Of a DNA stretch of 64,000 nt, positions 44,863 through 57,279 are shown in pieces. The stretch is from Erodium maritimum. Its lineage: Eukaryota > Streptophyta > Magnoliopsida > Geraniales > Geraniaceae. Each line of letters begins with the position of its first letter. Positions within the stretch are counted from its first letter, which is position 1. Location: contig OY997588.1 in assembly GCA_963921825.1 (NCBI GenBank), positions 84,201,043-84,265,042 on the forward strand, written 5' to 3'. Under the pieces are notes generated by a model. It saw nothing but the letters and a program-made list of their open reading frames with translations, did no database searches and was not told where the DNA came from. The position numbers and the translations under genes were made by a program.

Positions 44863-46423
44863 TTAAAAACATTTTACTGTAAGTCATTTTCATTCTCAAC
44901 AACAACATTTCTTTTATTCAAGGTATTAAAAAAACTCTATCTTTATTATTTAGGAAGTAAACTCATGCCTTTATTGTACAATCATCGATGAAGGTAATGT
45001 AGTAGCGAGATTCTCCACTGGATGGAATTTTAGTAGGTCCATACATGCATGAATGCATCATCTCCAACTTCTTAGTCTTAATAGACTTCTCTAACTTCAC
45101 AAAGCCGAATCATTTCTACTTTCCAAATATATGTGGTTCACATAATCCAACTTTCTCATTCTTCAATTATGAAATCTTCCCATTTGAAGCTAGCATCTTC
45201 ATTCATTTCTCACTCATATGCTTAGGTCGTTGGTGTCATAGAGTTAATGGATCTGGCTCATCAACAGCTGTGTTAACCTCTTCTGTTGACATCTCTTCCA
45301 TGTCTCAACTTCCCTTCTTCCATCCCCGAGAAATAACCAAGTTCCCTTTTGATACCTTTCATTGGTCGTTCTTAAAGGTTACACTGTATCCCAAATTGTC
45401 AAGATGACTTATAGTTATGGAGATCACCTTTTATCCTTAAGGTAGGGATATACCTTACATCTGTTAACATTCAAATTGTACCCATGAGAGTTTTGAGATT
45501 CACATCTCTAATGCTCACAATTTCTTCCGTACAATCATTAACTAGATGAACTATACCTTTTATAGGTCTAAAGCTCACTTACATATTATTGTAATGGGTA
45601 GTATGTAAAGAAGCAACTGAATCCATGATCCATGACTCAATCAAGCTCTCCACACAACAAATTAAAGTGTCATATTCAAATTCTTTTGTTGCATGCACCG
45701 AGTTGTTCTCCTTTCTCTCCTTCTTTATGTTATAAGACTGATTCTTGAAGTGGTCAATTTGTTGACAATTATAGTAAGCCACGTCTGTTATGCTTTTAGA
45801 TTCCCCTCTCCTCCTAGACTTTGATCTGCCTCACCCTTTGTTCTTCCTCCTTTCAAAATTCATACCTCTTCTTTCACGGTCAACACGGAGCCTAACGATT
45901 CTATAAATTTCCTTCTACAAATATTTTTCACGAGAATCAAGTCTCTTATCCATTCGAATGACATCTTAGTAGACCTAGATGAACTACTAACCGATGTAAC
46001 GACTCTTGATCAACGATCAGGTAACAAAGATAACGATAATAAAGCTTGTACCTCATTATTGAATTTAATTTCTACTAGCGCCTTCCCTCATATTTGTATT
46101 AACTAGTTGACGAATCAAATATACCTTATTGCAGTAGACGACTTTTAATACATACTTTATAACACCTTTATGAGTTTGTTGGTAGTCGACTACTTCATGA
46201 CGTAGTAGGGAACATTCCTCTTCAATATCAACCTTACTTTACCAAGTTCTTATCGATCGAGCAACTGCCAATCAGCTGAACATATCATCTCTTGTTTGGT
46301 CTCTGACAAGCACTCATGTAGTTTCTTCTCCTACAGATGATTCACAATCAACATCTTGTAGAATCTAAAATCTTTCGATTGGACTTTCCCATCTTCTTTC
46401 ATTGCTCTCATTTGCCACAAATT
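44863..46423 (-). pseudogene. Copia gag, protease and integrase N-terminus
   Basis: Minus strand. From 46423 gag begins after the PBS; only short pieces are in frame. At 45782-45579 a degenerate zinc knuckle, YYNCQQIDHFKNQS (canonical C-C-H-C reduced), is followed by protease SWIMDSVASLHTTHYN. The catalytic D-S-G there has become D-S-V. From 45560 down to 44868 lie frameshifted pre-integrase and integrase fragments leading into LKSDND at 43456. Confidence 0.75.
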
Positions 46424-46439
46424 GGTCTCTGATACTAGT

Positions 46440-46688
46440 TGTCACAAGAATTTAAGTGGTTCACTAAGTTTCCCACACTACTATTTTCTTATTTGTCTCA
46501 CAACTAATGAATGATTTTTGGTTTACAAGTACATAGTATTTATAGTGGAACAAAATGGGTAAATAAGTAGGAATTAGGTTTCCTAATCCTATTAGAAAAT
46601 ATCTTCTAACTATCTACCCAGACCTCTTATCTGAACCTATTAGGAAGAGTAAGATTTCCCTAAAAATAATATGAAGTGTCCACCAAAC
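46440..46688 (-). repeat. 5' LTR of the minus-strand copia element, main part
   Basis: Minus strand: GTTTGGTGGACACTTC down to CTTGTGACA, with PBS TAGTATCAGAGACC directly after (46438-46424). The first bases of the LTR, TGTTAGG plus a second GTTTG, lie at 50325-50314 beyond a nested solo LTR. Confidence 0.8.
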
Positions 46689-49600
46689 TGATGAGCGTAA
46701 ATGAATCCTAGTTAATTTGACCATTTCCCCTAATATTTTTCCTTGTTTGTACCTCGTTTTTATATTTTTAGCATTTCGTAATAATTGCGCATAACCTCGT
46801 TCTTGGTCGATATTTTTTAAGTGTTCAAAATATATTCATGATTGGTCTTGTTTTATAGGCCGCGAAATTTTTTTTATTGGTGCAAGAACGAGGCCGATCG
46901 GAGGTCTAACGGAGCGGTTACGGGCGAATGAAGTTTAAAGTTTTTTTTAAAAAAAGAAAAAGGCATCACCTGCGTTGATCTGGTGTGGCGCAGTCCAAGC
47001 AGTGACGTGCGCCTGCATTCCTGAACCATTCGATTCGTTGACTTTCTCGTTGACTTCTGATCAACAACCTTGAAGGCCGGCTGCAACAAGTTTCCAATGC
47101 GCGCGACCAAACCTGATCGCCCCTTTCAGCCAGCGTGCTCCTAGCTCCTTTCTCGTGTGAATTTAACGCAGATCAATTGTTTTTTTTGGATTTTCCGTAT
47201 ATGTATAGATAAGGTTATATATTAATTTTTTTCTTGGACAACTTATATATAAGGGCTTATGATATATTTTGGGAGGAGATTTTATACCCCACAATTTATT
47301 TTCAGCCAAGTTTTATTCTTCTCTTTTGTTTTTCTAGTTCTTGAGTGTTCTTCATCTTGATAGCAACTTCTACCACTTGAGGCCATAGTTTTGACGATCC
47401 AATGAGTTTTCATGTATTTATGAGCCTCCCACCATCTCCAGCTTGTCCATTTTCATGTGTTGAAACTTTGGAGAGTTGGAGATGGTGGGTTTGAAAGCTA
47501 GATGAGTTTTTTTATTAAGTTTCTCTACCTAATCCCAGATTTGTTGTAAAGTTAGGTTCTTTGGTATGCTTGAGTAGAATTTGGATTCCATGACCTTGGA
47601 TTTTCAATCTTTGGTCATGAGTGTTGTGTAAATGATGACTTCCTTTAAATTAATGTATGAGTTTTTATTTAATTTGATGTTGGTTATGTTAATTGCATGA
47701 TTTGGGTTTTTTGAGCTTAAATAGCATCCACTTGATTGTATGGGTATTTATCTTTATTTATGCTACTCGATGTTCAAGCATGATTTTCTTACTTTGTGTT
47801 TGAAACTTTCATAATTTTAAACCTGATTTATTATGCTAGCTATGTCATCTCTTGGGTGTATATTAGTATCTAGGCTAGAGTTTAGTAGAAATGCAAACTT
47901 TAGCCATTTAGTGAACTTATCTAGAATTTCCGACATTCACATGTCTGGATTTCCTATTGACGAGATAAAAATATTGTAGGATATGTTTTCTCGATTCTCT
48001 TGTGTGTTACAAGCCGATCGAACGATTTGGGAATTTTCTCATAATTGTTGTGGGTGCTATGTAGATTGATGTTGGTGCGATCCATGATTCGATCTAGTGT
48101 GAGACGAGATTTCACTTTTATAGAGTTTACTTATGCTTGTGTATTACTAGAATATCGTTACCAGAAGTGAACTAGGCGTAGCTCAGTAGATTCGTTTATT
48201 GATTTAGAGTCTTATTTATGCTTACGTATTACCAAAGTTTCGTGATTCGTTTCTCTATTTAGTTCTCCTTGATGATCGATTTATTCGGTCGTTAGGTTCA
48301 TTGAACTAAGCGTAGCTAAGTGGATTCGACAACTTATTTAGAGTCCACTCATGCTTGTGTTGTACCAGAGTGTTGTGATTCGATACTGGCATTTGGAAAT
48401 TAGGAAGTGAACTAGGCGTAGCTGAGTAGATTCGCCGAGTAGTGTAGCTATCTTTACTTGTGGTAGTTGGTAGCGAGAATGACACGCATTCGTTGTTGTC
48501 ATTTCTTGTTCGAAGATTGATCGAGTTTTGCTCAAGATCATAGAACTACACGCTTTTATTATTGTTTTATGATAATTGATAGTACGCATATCCGTCCGGG
48601 AAATGGTCTTGTGCCTTGTCCCTATGACTAGTATGTGGTTGATTTCATGATACCGCATACATAGAAAATTAAGTGTTCTAAGACCATAAGAAAAACATTA
48701 TTTGTTGTTATCATCGTTAACTATACCATGCATTAATTGGAAATTCGTGTTTACTAATACTTATGACTAACTCTTTGTGTGAATCAAATGTTATGTGTCT
48801 TAGGTGGTAGCGTGTATATAAATTTCTTTATTTTCTAAACTTAAACAACTATTTTACTTAGACTACTGAGCACGCTCTCTCTCTGCAAAACAGCCCTACT
48901 GTGTTTCTTCCTCGTTAAGCCGTCGTCGGCGGCCATGGGTTCGGCCATGGAAGCCAGCGGCCTCTCTCCTTTCCCATATGCCCCTCAAGATCATGCTGAA
49001 GTCCTCTCTGTTAGTTTCCTCCCTCTCTCTTCTTCTGTGCACCGCCGCCACTCTGCCGTCCGTCCGTTCGCCGTGCTCCGTCGTCTTTGCAGCCGTCCCT
49101 CCTCCGCTGAGCTGCTCCAGCTAGTTTTGTACCCACCTCATGCCGATGTCCTCCCCTCTCCTCTGGTAGAACCCACCCCCACCCACGGTAAGGTAAGACC
49201 TTCCCCACCCCTCACGACCCACCCGCTACCCTCTGGTCTCCTCCGCCGCCTGCAGTGGCTAGATTTTCCGCCCATCATCCACCTCCCCTCCGTCCTCTCT
49301 CACCGATCGACGAAGAGTCCCTGCCCTCTTCCTCCCTCACACTCCACAGCCCAGATCCGGTGAGAACCCGCCTCCTCCACCCTTCTCCAACAATTCCCCG
49401 GCCGGATCCGCCTCTCCCTGCCTTGGTCCCCCCTCCCCCGACCTCCTTCCCCAACGACGATGGGCGGATGCCCTTTCACTCTCCTACTTTCTGTCCTGAA
49501 AAAAACGACCTGAACTACCTCGGTCTTGTCTCTCCGCCACACTTCTCATCCGACCTAACGAACAGATCTGCTCCCACCTGTTGCTGGAGCTCCACAATCG

Positions 49601-50313
49601 ACATATTCCTGCTTTACCGAGCTCACACGGCCCGTCCCGTGCCCTTGCCCCAAGCGGACCAGATTTGCATCATCGGCGCCATCCATCTCCCCCCTCGCTC
49701 CGACCTCAACCCCGACCATCAAAGACCGGCCTTGAGTGTTTTAGTTTCGTTGTTGTTGTCTCCTTGTTTAGTTTTTTCGTTTTGTGTTATTTTAAGTCCC
49801 CTTTCCGAATTTTTGCAGTCAAAGATCCGTCTTTGACCGGCGAATTTTCGGTAGGTGTGGTTACCACCATTGGTGGCGTTACTGGTTGGGTCCCTCTATC
49901 GGTGGATCTGTTCGGACCGTTGAGAAGAAAGAACAACCTTGTACTTTTTTATCTAGGCGCTGTGTCGCCCTTGTCGAGAGCTATTTATCTCGCTTGTCGT
50001 CCCTCGGGTTCCCGAGAATGCATGACGGATGTAACACTCGTATTGTTAGGATTGTATTGTTCGGTTTGTAAGATTTGTTAATCATTAATGAATCATTTTG
50101 TTCAAAAAACAACTATTTTACTTTCTTTCCCTTTATATTTCTTTTCGGGGATGTGGAAGTGACAACCCACGTCTCCATGTTTTAGCAAAATACTAGTGAT
50201 ACATCTATTGCCTGTGAGTTCAATTGGTACTTAACCATTACGTATATTGTTTGATGATCGTATCCTGATGCACGTCAAAAGAGGGATTTTACACATAGTC
50301 ATCCCTACCATCA
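46689..50313 (+). mobile_element. Solo LTR inserted in the copia LTR (TSD CAAAC)
   Basis: Starts TGATGAGCGTAAATGAATCC and ends ACCATCA, with perfect TSD CAAAC (46684-46688 and 50314-50318). Net length is about 2.36 kb without the nested retroposon. The sequence GAACTAGGCGTAGCTCAGTA plus GATTCG recurs three times (48168, 48303 and 48410), each followed by a TTAGAGTC-N-TCATGCTTGTGT-like block. There is no PBS, PPT or coding domain. TGATG...CATCA ends and a very AT-rich body suggest a Ty3-type family, but this is not proven. Confidence 0.75.
48860..50106 (+). mobile_element. 1.25-kb non-autonomous poly(A) retroposon
   Basis: Flanked by AAACAACTATTTTACTT at 48843-48859 and 50107-50123, a 14-17 bp TSD (the first As merge with the poly(A)). 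Its 3' end is TTAATGAATCATTTTGTTC followed by A6. The first 900 bp are C-rich and purine-poor, so long proline/serine-rich frames occur in several phases (48935-49363, 49255-49836, 49581-50081). None resembles a known domain, and overlapping long frames in all phases point to composition rather than coding. The last 270 bp resemble a plant LINE 3' UTR. There is no RT. Confidence 0.8.
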
Positions 50314-50325
50314 CAAACCCTAACA

Positions 50326-50580
50326 GAGTGTTATTTATTCACTTTTGTCGACTTTGACTTTCTCCTTTACGTTTTTTTCTTTCCTTCTGATCTTGTGGGC
50401 ACACTTTGTTAAGCCTCCCTTACATCCTCTTGCGGCAACACCATGACCGATGTGAAACCTAATTGAAGACGAAACAATGGACGTAGAGAGGGCTTAACTA
50501 GCGTTTTTCTCATAAAATCATACAATATAGGGTGACTGGTTTTCTCACACCCTGGCTCTTCCAGGCCAGAAGCTACATAG
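50326..50580. other. Short spacer between the copia LTR and the LINE; no gene seen
   Basis: No coding or repeat structure I can support. TCCAGTGTATG at 50581-50591 is the left TSD of the LINE that follows. Confidence 0.5.
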
Positions 50581-51454
50581 TCCAGTGTATGTTTTTTTAT
50601 CAAGGAAAGCATATATTAAGCAACACTCTTTCGAGGTGAAAAAAGGTTACAAAACAAAAAAACACACCTAGCTACAGGTGAGGAGGAACCAATTACAAAA
50701 AGAGGTAAAAGCAAACTCTTTTTTGACAATAAGTACTAAAAAAGATTGCAAGGAGCAAGAGGGAAAAGAGGCAAAAGAAGCAAAGTTGTAATGCTGCAAA
50801 TGAGGCCAATGTAGGAGAGTAAGGTGTCCAAGTGAGAATTGAGGCCAATAACAGAGGAGAAAACTGGTGTGATTGTTGCCAGGATCTGAAGCTGAGAAGA
50901 CTTGTGCTTTTGATGATCTTGCAGCTTCAGTTGAGGCCAGATGGAAGTAGAGCTGGAGAAGTTTTGTAGAAAATCACCCCAAAGAAGCATAAAGATGTGT
51001 CTGAGACGGGTTGAGTGAATTGGGAGAACATAATTGATTTGTGAGAGGTTACAGAGCTTCAGCAAAGGATTGTGTGAGATAGGACCAGTTTCAGCAAATA
51101 TGAGAGGAGACCAATGTATGTTGAGCAACATTGCAGATGAATCAGGTTATAGATGTAACTGAAAGTAAGGCTACTCCAAACAAAACCTGCAGGAAGTGAA
51201 GAGACTTGAGAGTCAAGCAAGTGATAGCTTGAGGCCCAAGCAAGAGGAACCTGCAAAAGAAAAAACACTCAAAGGAAAAAAAAACCACACACAAGAGAGG
51301 AGGAGAAGAGAAAGCCCACACTCCAGGAGAGAGAGAACAACCCAAGGACACTCCTAACCTCACCAAGGGCAAAACATGAACCCCCAACCCAACCCCCCAC
51401 CCAAAACCCAGTGAAAAGAGAAGAACCAGTTGAGGATGAGGCTCAAAATGAACC

Positions 51455-54400
51455 TCAAATGGTAGAACAAGCTCTTGGAGAAGCAAACCACTCCTGAATT
51501 GTAAAGTGATGATCTTGGTTGAAAGAGGCCCATTCCCAGCTGTAAGATTTATTAATGATTCTGTGGAAGATTGTTGAAGAGGTCTCATTAATTCCATTAA
51601 AAATTAGAGTGTTCCTTGCCAGCCAAAGGTGCCAAACTGTGATCTGAAGTAAGGTTCCCCAACACCTTCTCAGTTTTTTGGGAACCAGAAAATGCCAAGA
51701 ACAGAAGAGATCCTTGACAGATGCAGGACAAACCCAACATAAACCCCACCAGTTGCAAATGAGAGTCCAAGTGTCCCAGGCCTTTATACAATGTAGTATA
51801 ATGTGAGCTCCATCCTCAAAGTCCCAGGAGCAGTGAGCACAGAGTAGTTGTTGCAGAGAGAAATCCATGTCTCTGCCTTCTAAGAAGCATTTAGAAGGGA
51901 TTGCCTCTAAACAGGCAAGCCAAGAGAAGGCAGAGATTTTAGGAGGAACACCAGGGATCCACACCTTTGAGGCCCAATCTGAGGCAGAGGTTCCTTGTAA
52001 GGCAAGCAAGCCATAAAATTTGGTAACAGAGAAACCTTTAGCATCCCACTTCCAAGTTAGATGATCATCATTAGGGGATAGATGAATGGAGTCCAAGATT
52101 GCAGAAAGGACACCCCATTCCTGAGATTCTCTACCCAGCACAGCTCTTCTGAGGTTTAAGCTCCAGATCCCATCTTCCCAAATGTCTGCTATGAGAGAAT
52201 GTTTGGTGGTTGATAAAGAATAAAGTCTAGGGAAGAGGGATTTAAGTGTAGCATCTCCCCACCAGAGATCATCCCAAAAATGAATTCTATTGCCTCTCCC
52301 AAGTACCCAGATCAGGCCCTAATTTCCAAAGCTGTCAGCAAATCTTGGATCCCTTAAGAGTGTCATAAAATGAGAAAGGAAGCTTGGTCTTTCTAATTCA
52401 GAAAATTTGTTTAGATCCCACTCATTAAAATTCCAACCCATTTTGGCACAAATAGTTTGCTTCCACAAAGAGTTTTCATCTAGGGCAAACCTCCACCACC
52501 ATTTTGCAAGGAGGGAGATATTCATAAGGTTTAGGTCTTTGATACCTAAACCCCCATCAGATTTGGCTTTGCAGACTTGTTTGCAACCCACTTTGCAGAA
52601 GACCCTTGAAGGTGCATTTCCATGCCATAAGAACCTCCTTTGCCATTTTCCCATTTCCTTTAGAACTGATTTAGGGGCTTTGAGAAGAGATAAATAATAG
52701 AGTGGTAAGGCACTGAGAGTAGATTTGATAAGAGTAATTCTTCCTCCAAAGGAAAGCATCTTTGCTTACCAAAGTCCAAGACTTTTTTTGAATTTAGAGA
52801 TGATAGGTTGCCAAGTAGAGAGCCTCTTGGGGCTGGCACCCAGAGAAAACCCCAAATAAGGTAAAGGCAATGTACCAGTCTCACAGCATAATATACTTGC
52901 AAAAGCATCAATATCTGGTGTTGAGAGATTGAAAGGTATTAAGATGGATTTGCTGAAGTTGACTTTTAGTCCAGAGGCAAACCTAAAAATCTTGAGTGAA
53001 TTTTTCAGATTCTGGGCTGCATTAGTTGATGCTTTGATGAAGAATAAAGTGTCATATGCAAATTGCAGATGAGAGATGAGTGGACCATTTATCCCTAGAG
53101 AGATGCCTTGGAATTGATCATGCAATAACCCAGCTTTCATAACTTGGTTGAGCCCTTCAGCAACTAAAGCAAATAGAAGTGGTGACAATGAGCAACCCTA
53201 CCTTAAACCTCTGTGGAGCTTGAATTGTGGGGATGGTGAACCATTAATGAGAATGGAGACATGAGCCTTGAAGCAGGATATCATCCAGAGCCTCCAGAGA
53301 CTTCCAAAGCCTATTTTAGTGAGCAATTTCATGACATACATCCAGTTGACATTATCAAATGCCTTCTCAAAGTCTGCTTTGAATAAGAGAGCAGGAGTTT
53401 TGGATCTTCTAATCTGATCCAGGACCTCATTAGCTACAAGAACCCCATCTAAGATTTGCCTCCCAGCTAGGAAGCCAGTCTGCTTAAAGCCAACCAGTTG
53501 ATTGATCACACCTTTTAATCTTGAGGCCAGTATTTTGGTAAGAATCTTGTAAGGCCCACCCATTAGGCTGATGGGTCTGTAGTCATTAAATGTTAATGGT
53601 GTCTCATTCTTTGGTATCAAAGTTATGAAAGAAGAGTTGAGTGTCTTCCCCAGGTGACCAGACATGTGGAAGTAGTGTAAAAAATTCATCAAATCTTCCT
53701 TGATGATAGGCCAATAAACCTGATAGAACTTGAGAGTAAAGCCATCAGGGCCAGTTGCCTTTTCTCCATGACAAGCCATTATTGCTTTAAGTGTTTCTTC
53801 TTCAGAGAATGGCCTCTCAATGTCTTGTGATTGCTGAACTGAGATGGAGTTGAAGCTCAAAAGGTTTAGGTTGGTGAGATTAGCCATGGGGCCAGAGAAT
53901 CTTGCTTCAAAATGAGAGGATGCAGCCTCTTTAATCTGAGTGGGATCTTGCAGCATTGTGTCATCAACTAGGATTTGTGTAATTTTTTTCCTTACTCCTT
54001 GAAAGTTTGCCACCCTATGGAAGAAACCAGAGCCTTTATCACCCTCATAGAACCATTTTTTTCTTGCCTTTTGGCTCCATAATTTGGCTAGCAATTTTGT
54101 CTTTCTGATTATTTCTGCTCTCAGACAGCCTCTATCAGTGCATTCAGCAGGAGTTAGGGTCCTATCATCAAGTAGTGCATCAAGGTTATCCAGCTTTGAT
54201 GTGAGTTGAGCAATGTTTGTATCAAGATACCCAAACACTTGGGAATTCCATTCTTTGAGGTGTTCCTTTAATAGTTTGAGCTTCTTCTAGAGAATAATGT
54301 GAGGTTGGCCTGTGAGATGTAAATGTTGAGAAACTCAAAAGGTCTTGGACCCCAATCAACTTGTTCTTCAAAGAGAAAAATTGGTCTATGATTTGAGATG

Positions 54401-55061
54401 GACCTTGGCAAGCATTTTTGGGTGAGATTATTGAATTTGGATATAAATTCAGAAGAAACCAGGAATCTATCCAATCTTGAGGCTATGGAGCCAGTGCCAA
54501 ACCAGGTGAATCTCCCCCCTGCTAGAGGTAAATCAATTAGAGCAAAAGTGCAATGAGAGCTTGAAAATTGTTCATATCTTTGGCAGACCCTCTAGAGGAT
54601 GATCTTTCATCAGCAGATAGTACAGAATTGAAATATCCAGCTAAGACCAAGAGTGAGGGGAGATTTTGAATATTCAATGCAGCAGTTAACTCTAACCAGA
54701 GAGCTCTTCTTCCTGATCTTGAACAAGGAGCATAGATATTTGAGATGCAGCAAACTTCTCCAGTTGCTTTAAGAGAGCCAAACCAGATCATTGCCCCATT
54801 TAATTTATGAATTCTTGTGAGGTTAAAATAAGAGGTTTTCCAACACATAATTAGACCTTCAGATAGTCCAACAGATGGAATATAGTCCAATTCCCAGCCC
54901 CCAACCATACCACAGGATCTAAGGAAGCTGATAGAAGGGGAGAGTATTTTTGTTTCTTGTAAGAGCACCATTGAGGGATGTTACTTGCGGATCACGTCAC
55001 CCAGAGTCTTCCTCTTTTGTGAGGAAGAGAGTCCTCTCATGTTCCAGGAGAGGACATTCAT
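51455..55061 (-). pseudogene. LINE ORF2: endonuclease, reverse transcriptase, zf-RVT
   Basis: Starts at the ATG at 55061 (MNVLSWNMRGLSSSQKRKT), meets an in-frame TAA, then MVLLQETKIL with the catalytic Glu of the endonuclease. The GDFN motif reads AGYFNSVLSADER (Asp to Tyr) and the SDHRP motif reads SNHRPIF. A frameshift lies between 54540 and 54240. After it one frame holds the RT: GEKATGPDGFTLKFYQVYW, FNDYRPISLMGGPYKI, FKADFEKAFDNVNW, then HRGLR followed by a stop where GLRQGCPLSP is expected. The catalytic FADDT reads FAYDT. A zf-RVT region near the end has VWIPGVPPKISAFSWLA and CAHCSWDFEDGAHIILHC. About 1200 codons in all, normal for plant LINEs. Not functional. Confidence 0.9.
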
Positions 55062-55068
55062 CTTTGAT

Positions 55069-57279
55069 CTAGACGAGAGAAAGAGGAGTTGGTAAGAATC
55101 CTAACTCCACAGGAGTAACAAGGCTTGAATTTAACTGCAAGACAACTTCACCACCACAAACAGAACCATCGCCACCACTATCAGAGGCCTTATCTGACAA
55201 AACCCTCTCATCATCCAAGGAGGCAAGTTGATTCAGAACCAAGTCTTCACTACAGTCAGCAGAGATTCCAATCACCTTAGCAAAGGTCCAAGCCTTCTTA
55301 GCCTCATTCAACTGGCTTTTAGAGACAAAGGTTTTAGGGTTTGAGCCTTCCTTTCTTTTGGATCTTGTGGAGTAGTGATGAGGTGAAGGCTGTGGGTTTT
55401 TGGGTTTGTTTTTGTTTTTTGTTTTGGAGAGAGGGGGGGAAGATGAGTCAGGTTCATAACTGTCAGCATGTGGAGGAGGGAAATGCAGAGTATAATTGTC
55501 ACTGCCCAAGCAATCCAAGCCAAGTATCTTAGTTGGAAGTAGCTGTGATGAGGGTGATGTTTGTTCTAAAAATAGCTCTTTTGTTGTAGTAGCATTTAAT
55601 GAAGGTTTGCCTAATGTGTTTCTCTCACCTGAAACCGGGGAAAGTGTTTTTTGAGCCTCACCCACTATTAAGTGTTTATGTAAGTTTGTACTTGTGTCAT
55701 TGAGATTGGACTGAGCTGGTTGCAAGGGGATCGAGTTGGTCTACTTCGGATCAGACTTAGATTGAACAGTCAAAATGTTGTGAGGGCTCTGGGAATGGGA
55801 AGCTCTGAGTTCATCCTCATTCAAAGGAACAGAGGCATCCAAAGAATCTTTCACCACCAAATTTTGCATAAAGGAGAGATCCGAGGGACTGGTTTGTGAG
55901 CCTAGGACTTGAGTTGATCCTTCTAAAGCCCCCAAATGATTAGCAACTTTTTCAACGATCTTTGTGGCAGTTCCAGAAGCATTAATTTCTTGGTGCTGAG
56001 AAGGAGGAAAGTCTGCAATAGAAGCAGGGTGATGAGGCTGTGTGGGTGAGTCTTTGTCATCCGAGGTTGGTGAACAACTATCTCCCAATTGTGTGGAGGG
56101 GCAGTCCTCATTTAAGGACTCAGTATCAGAGCTGATATTGTCCTCTAGGTCTTCAAACAAGGAATTAATGAGAGGGATCTCAGCAGGAGTTATGGTCTGA
56201 ACCCACAAGGAGTATTTATGTCTACCTAGTATTAACTCAATGGGAGAGTCAATAGGGGTATAACTTGATGAAAGAATTAGTAGGTAAGCCTCATTGATTT
56301 GAAATGCAGCTGTAGTTATGGGATGAGTATACATATATTTTCCAAACTTTGCGACTGCAACATCAAAAGATTCATCACACCAGCCATGGTAGGGCACTCC
56401 CTTCACTTTGACCCAGCTTAGATGACCACCACTTCTTTCCAGAAGTTCTTTTCCAGGGATGAAGGAGAGCCAATTTTGGAGCCATACTCCATCATCTTTC
56501 ATGATTTCCTTTTCCAGATCTCTGTTGTTGCAATGCACTAGTAGAACCTGATTCCCCAAGTCTTTGAGATTGACTTGATAAACCCCTTCCATTGTTATAT
56601 CTCTCATAATTGATTGTGCATTGTGATTCTTATGTGCTATAGCAAGATGAGAGTTTCTTAAGTAGACCAGTTGTTCAGTGACCACTGAACCTTGAATTCT
56701 GAGAGGTTCTTCTGGAGTAAGCCTTTGTTTTGCAGTAGCAGGAATGGAGCTCTTATTTCCAAAGGCTTTGGTGACAAATAATTTGTATCCATTGCAAGTA
56801 TAACCATTGAAGAGAGAAATGGCCTTTTTCAGTTGGTACTGTAGGAGGAAGTAGCAGAAACCATATGTCTTGTCAAACTTACTAGCCTTTGCAGCAATAT
56901 GAACTTTAAGAACACCTCCAATATCAGCAAAGAGATTTGCCAACCACTCCTCATTGGCAGAAGAAGGTAAGTTATGGATGTAGGCCACAAAATTAGAGGG
57001 AGGTGTTGAGGTTGAGGCTTTTCCTTGTTGTTGTTTCTGAAACCATCCAAGCTGTTGCTTGCCTTTGAAATAAAGTTTATCTTGTAAAGAGTAATCATTG
57101 ATACCCTGGGAATAACTTGGAGTTGCATCAGGTCCAGAGAGGATTGGTTTGAAATGCTTGTCATAAAACATTCTCTGACCACCTATAAGCTTTGTACATC
57201 CACCAGGGGAATACTCTTGAGTTCGTTCACTAGAGGAAGAGCTTGTGGCTTGAGTCCTCTTTGTTGAAGGCAAGTTCAA
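55069..57279 (-). pseudogene. LINE ORF1 with RRM and DUF4283-like domain
   Basis: 736 codons with one premature TAG at 55741-55743; the frame is otherwise continuous to 55069. An upstream frame (57455-57280, with SIGPPPGFERP) probably supplied the original N-terminus before a frameshift. Residues about 95-170 form an RRM: FVAYIHNLPSSANEEWLANL (RNP2) and KTYGFCYFLLQYQ (RNP1), then KLFVTKAFG. Residues about 225-330 resemble DUF4283: LVHCNNRDLEKEIMKDDGVW and WVKVKGVPYHGWCDESFD. The C-terminus is Ser/Pro-rich with KTKNKNKPKNPQ. ORF1 proteins coat the LINE RNA. The domain order matches the RRM retroposon at 8471-23104. Confidence 0.85.

Larger units (their letters stand above)
32036..50325 (-). 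mobile_element. Degenerate Ty1-copia element expanded by nested insertions
   Basis: A minus-strand copia element with short LTRs (about 256 bp). Its 5' LTR is 46440-46688 plus the last bases at 50319-50325, separated by a nested solo LTR. Its PBS (TAGTATCAGAGACC on the minus strand) is at 46424-46438. Gag/protease lies at 45579-46423, integrase at 43100-43456 and 44863-45560. RT/RNase H occurs twice (36724-38097 and 38098-42620). A truncated 3' LTR lies at 32036-32184. Insertions inside it are a TRIM-like unit, three solo LTRs and a tandem TRIM array. All domains have stops. Confidence 0.8.

Noticed and set aside
48935-50081. Proline/serine-rich overlapping frames up to 193 codons
   Set aside because: Long frames occur in several phases and on both strands because the DNA is C-rich. 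There is no shared domain and they lie in a TSD-flanked retroposon.
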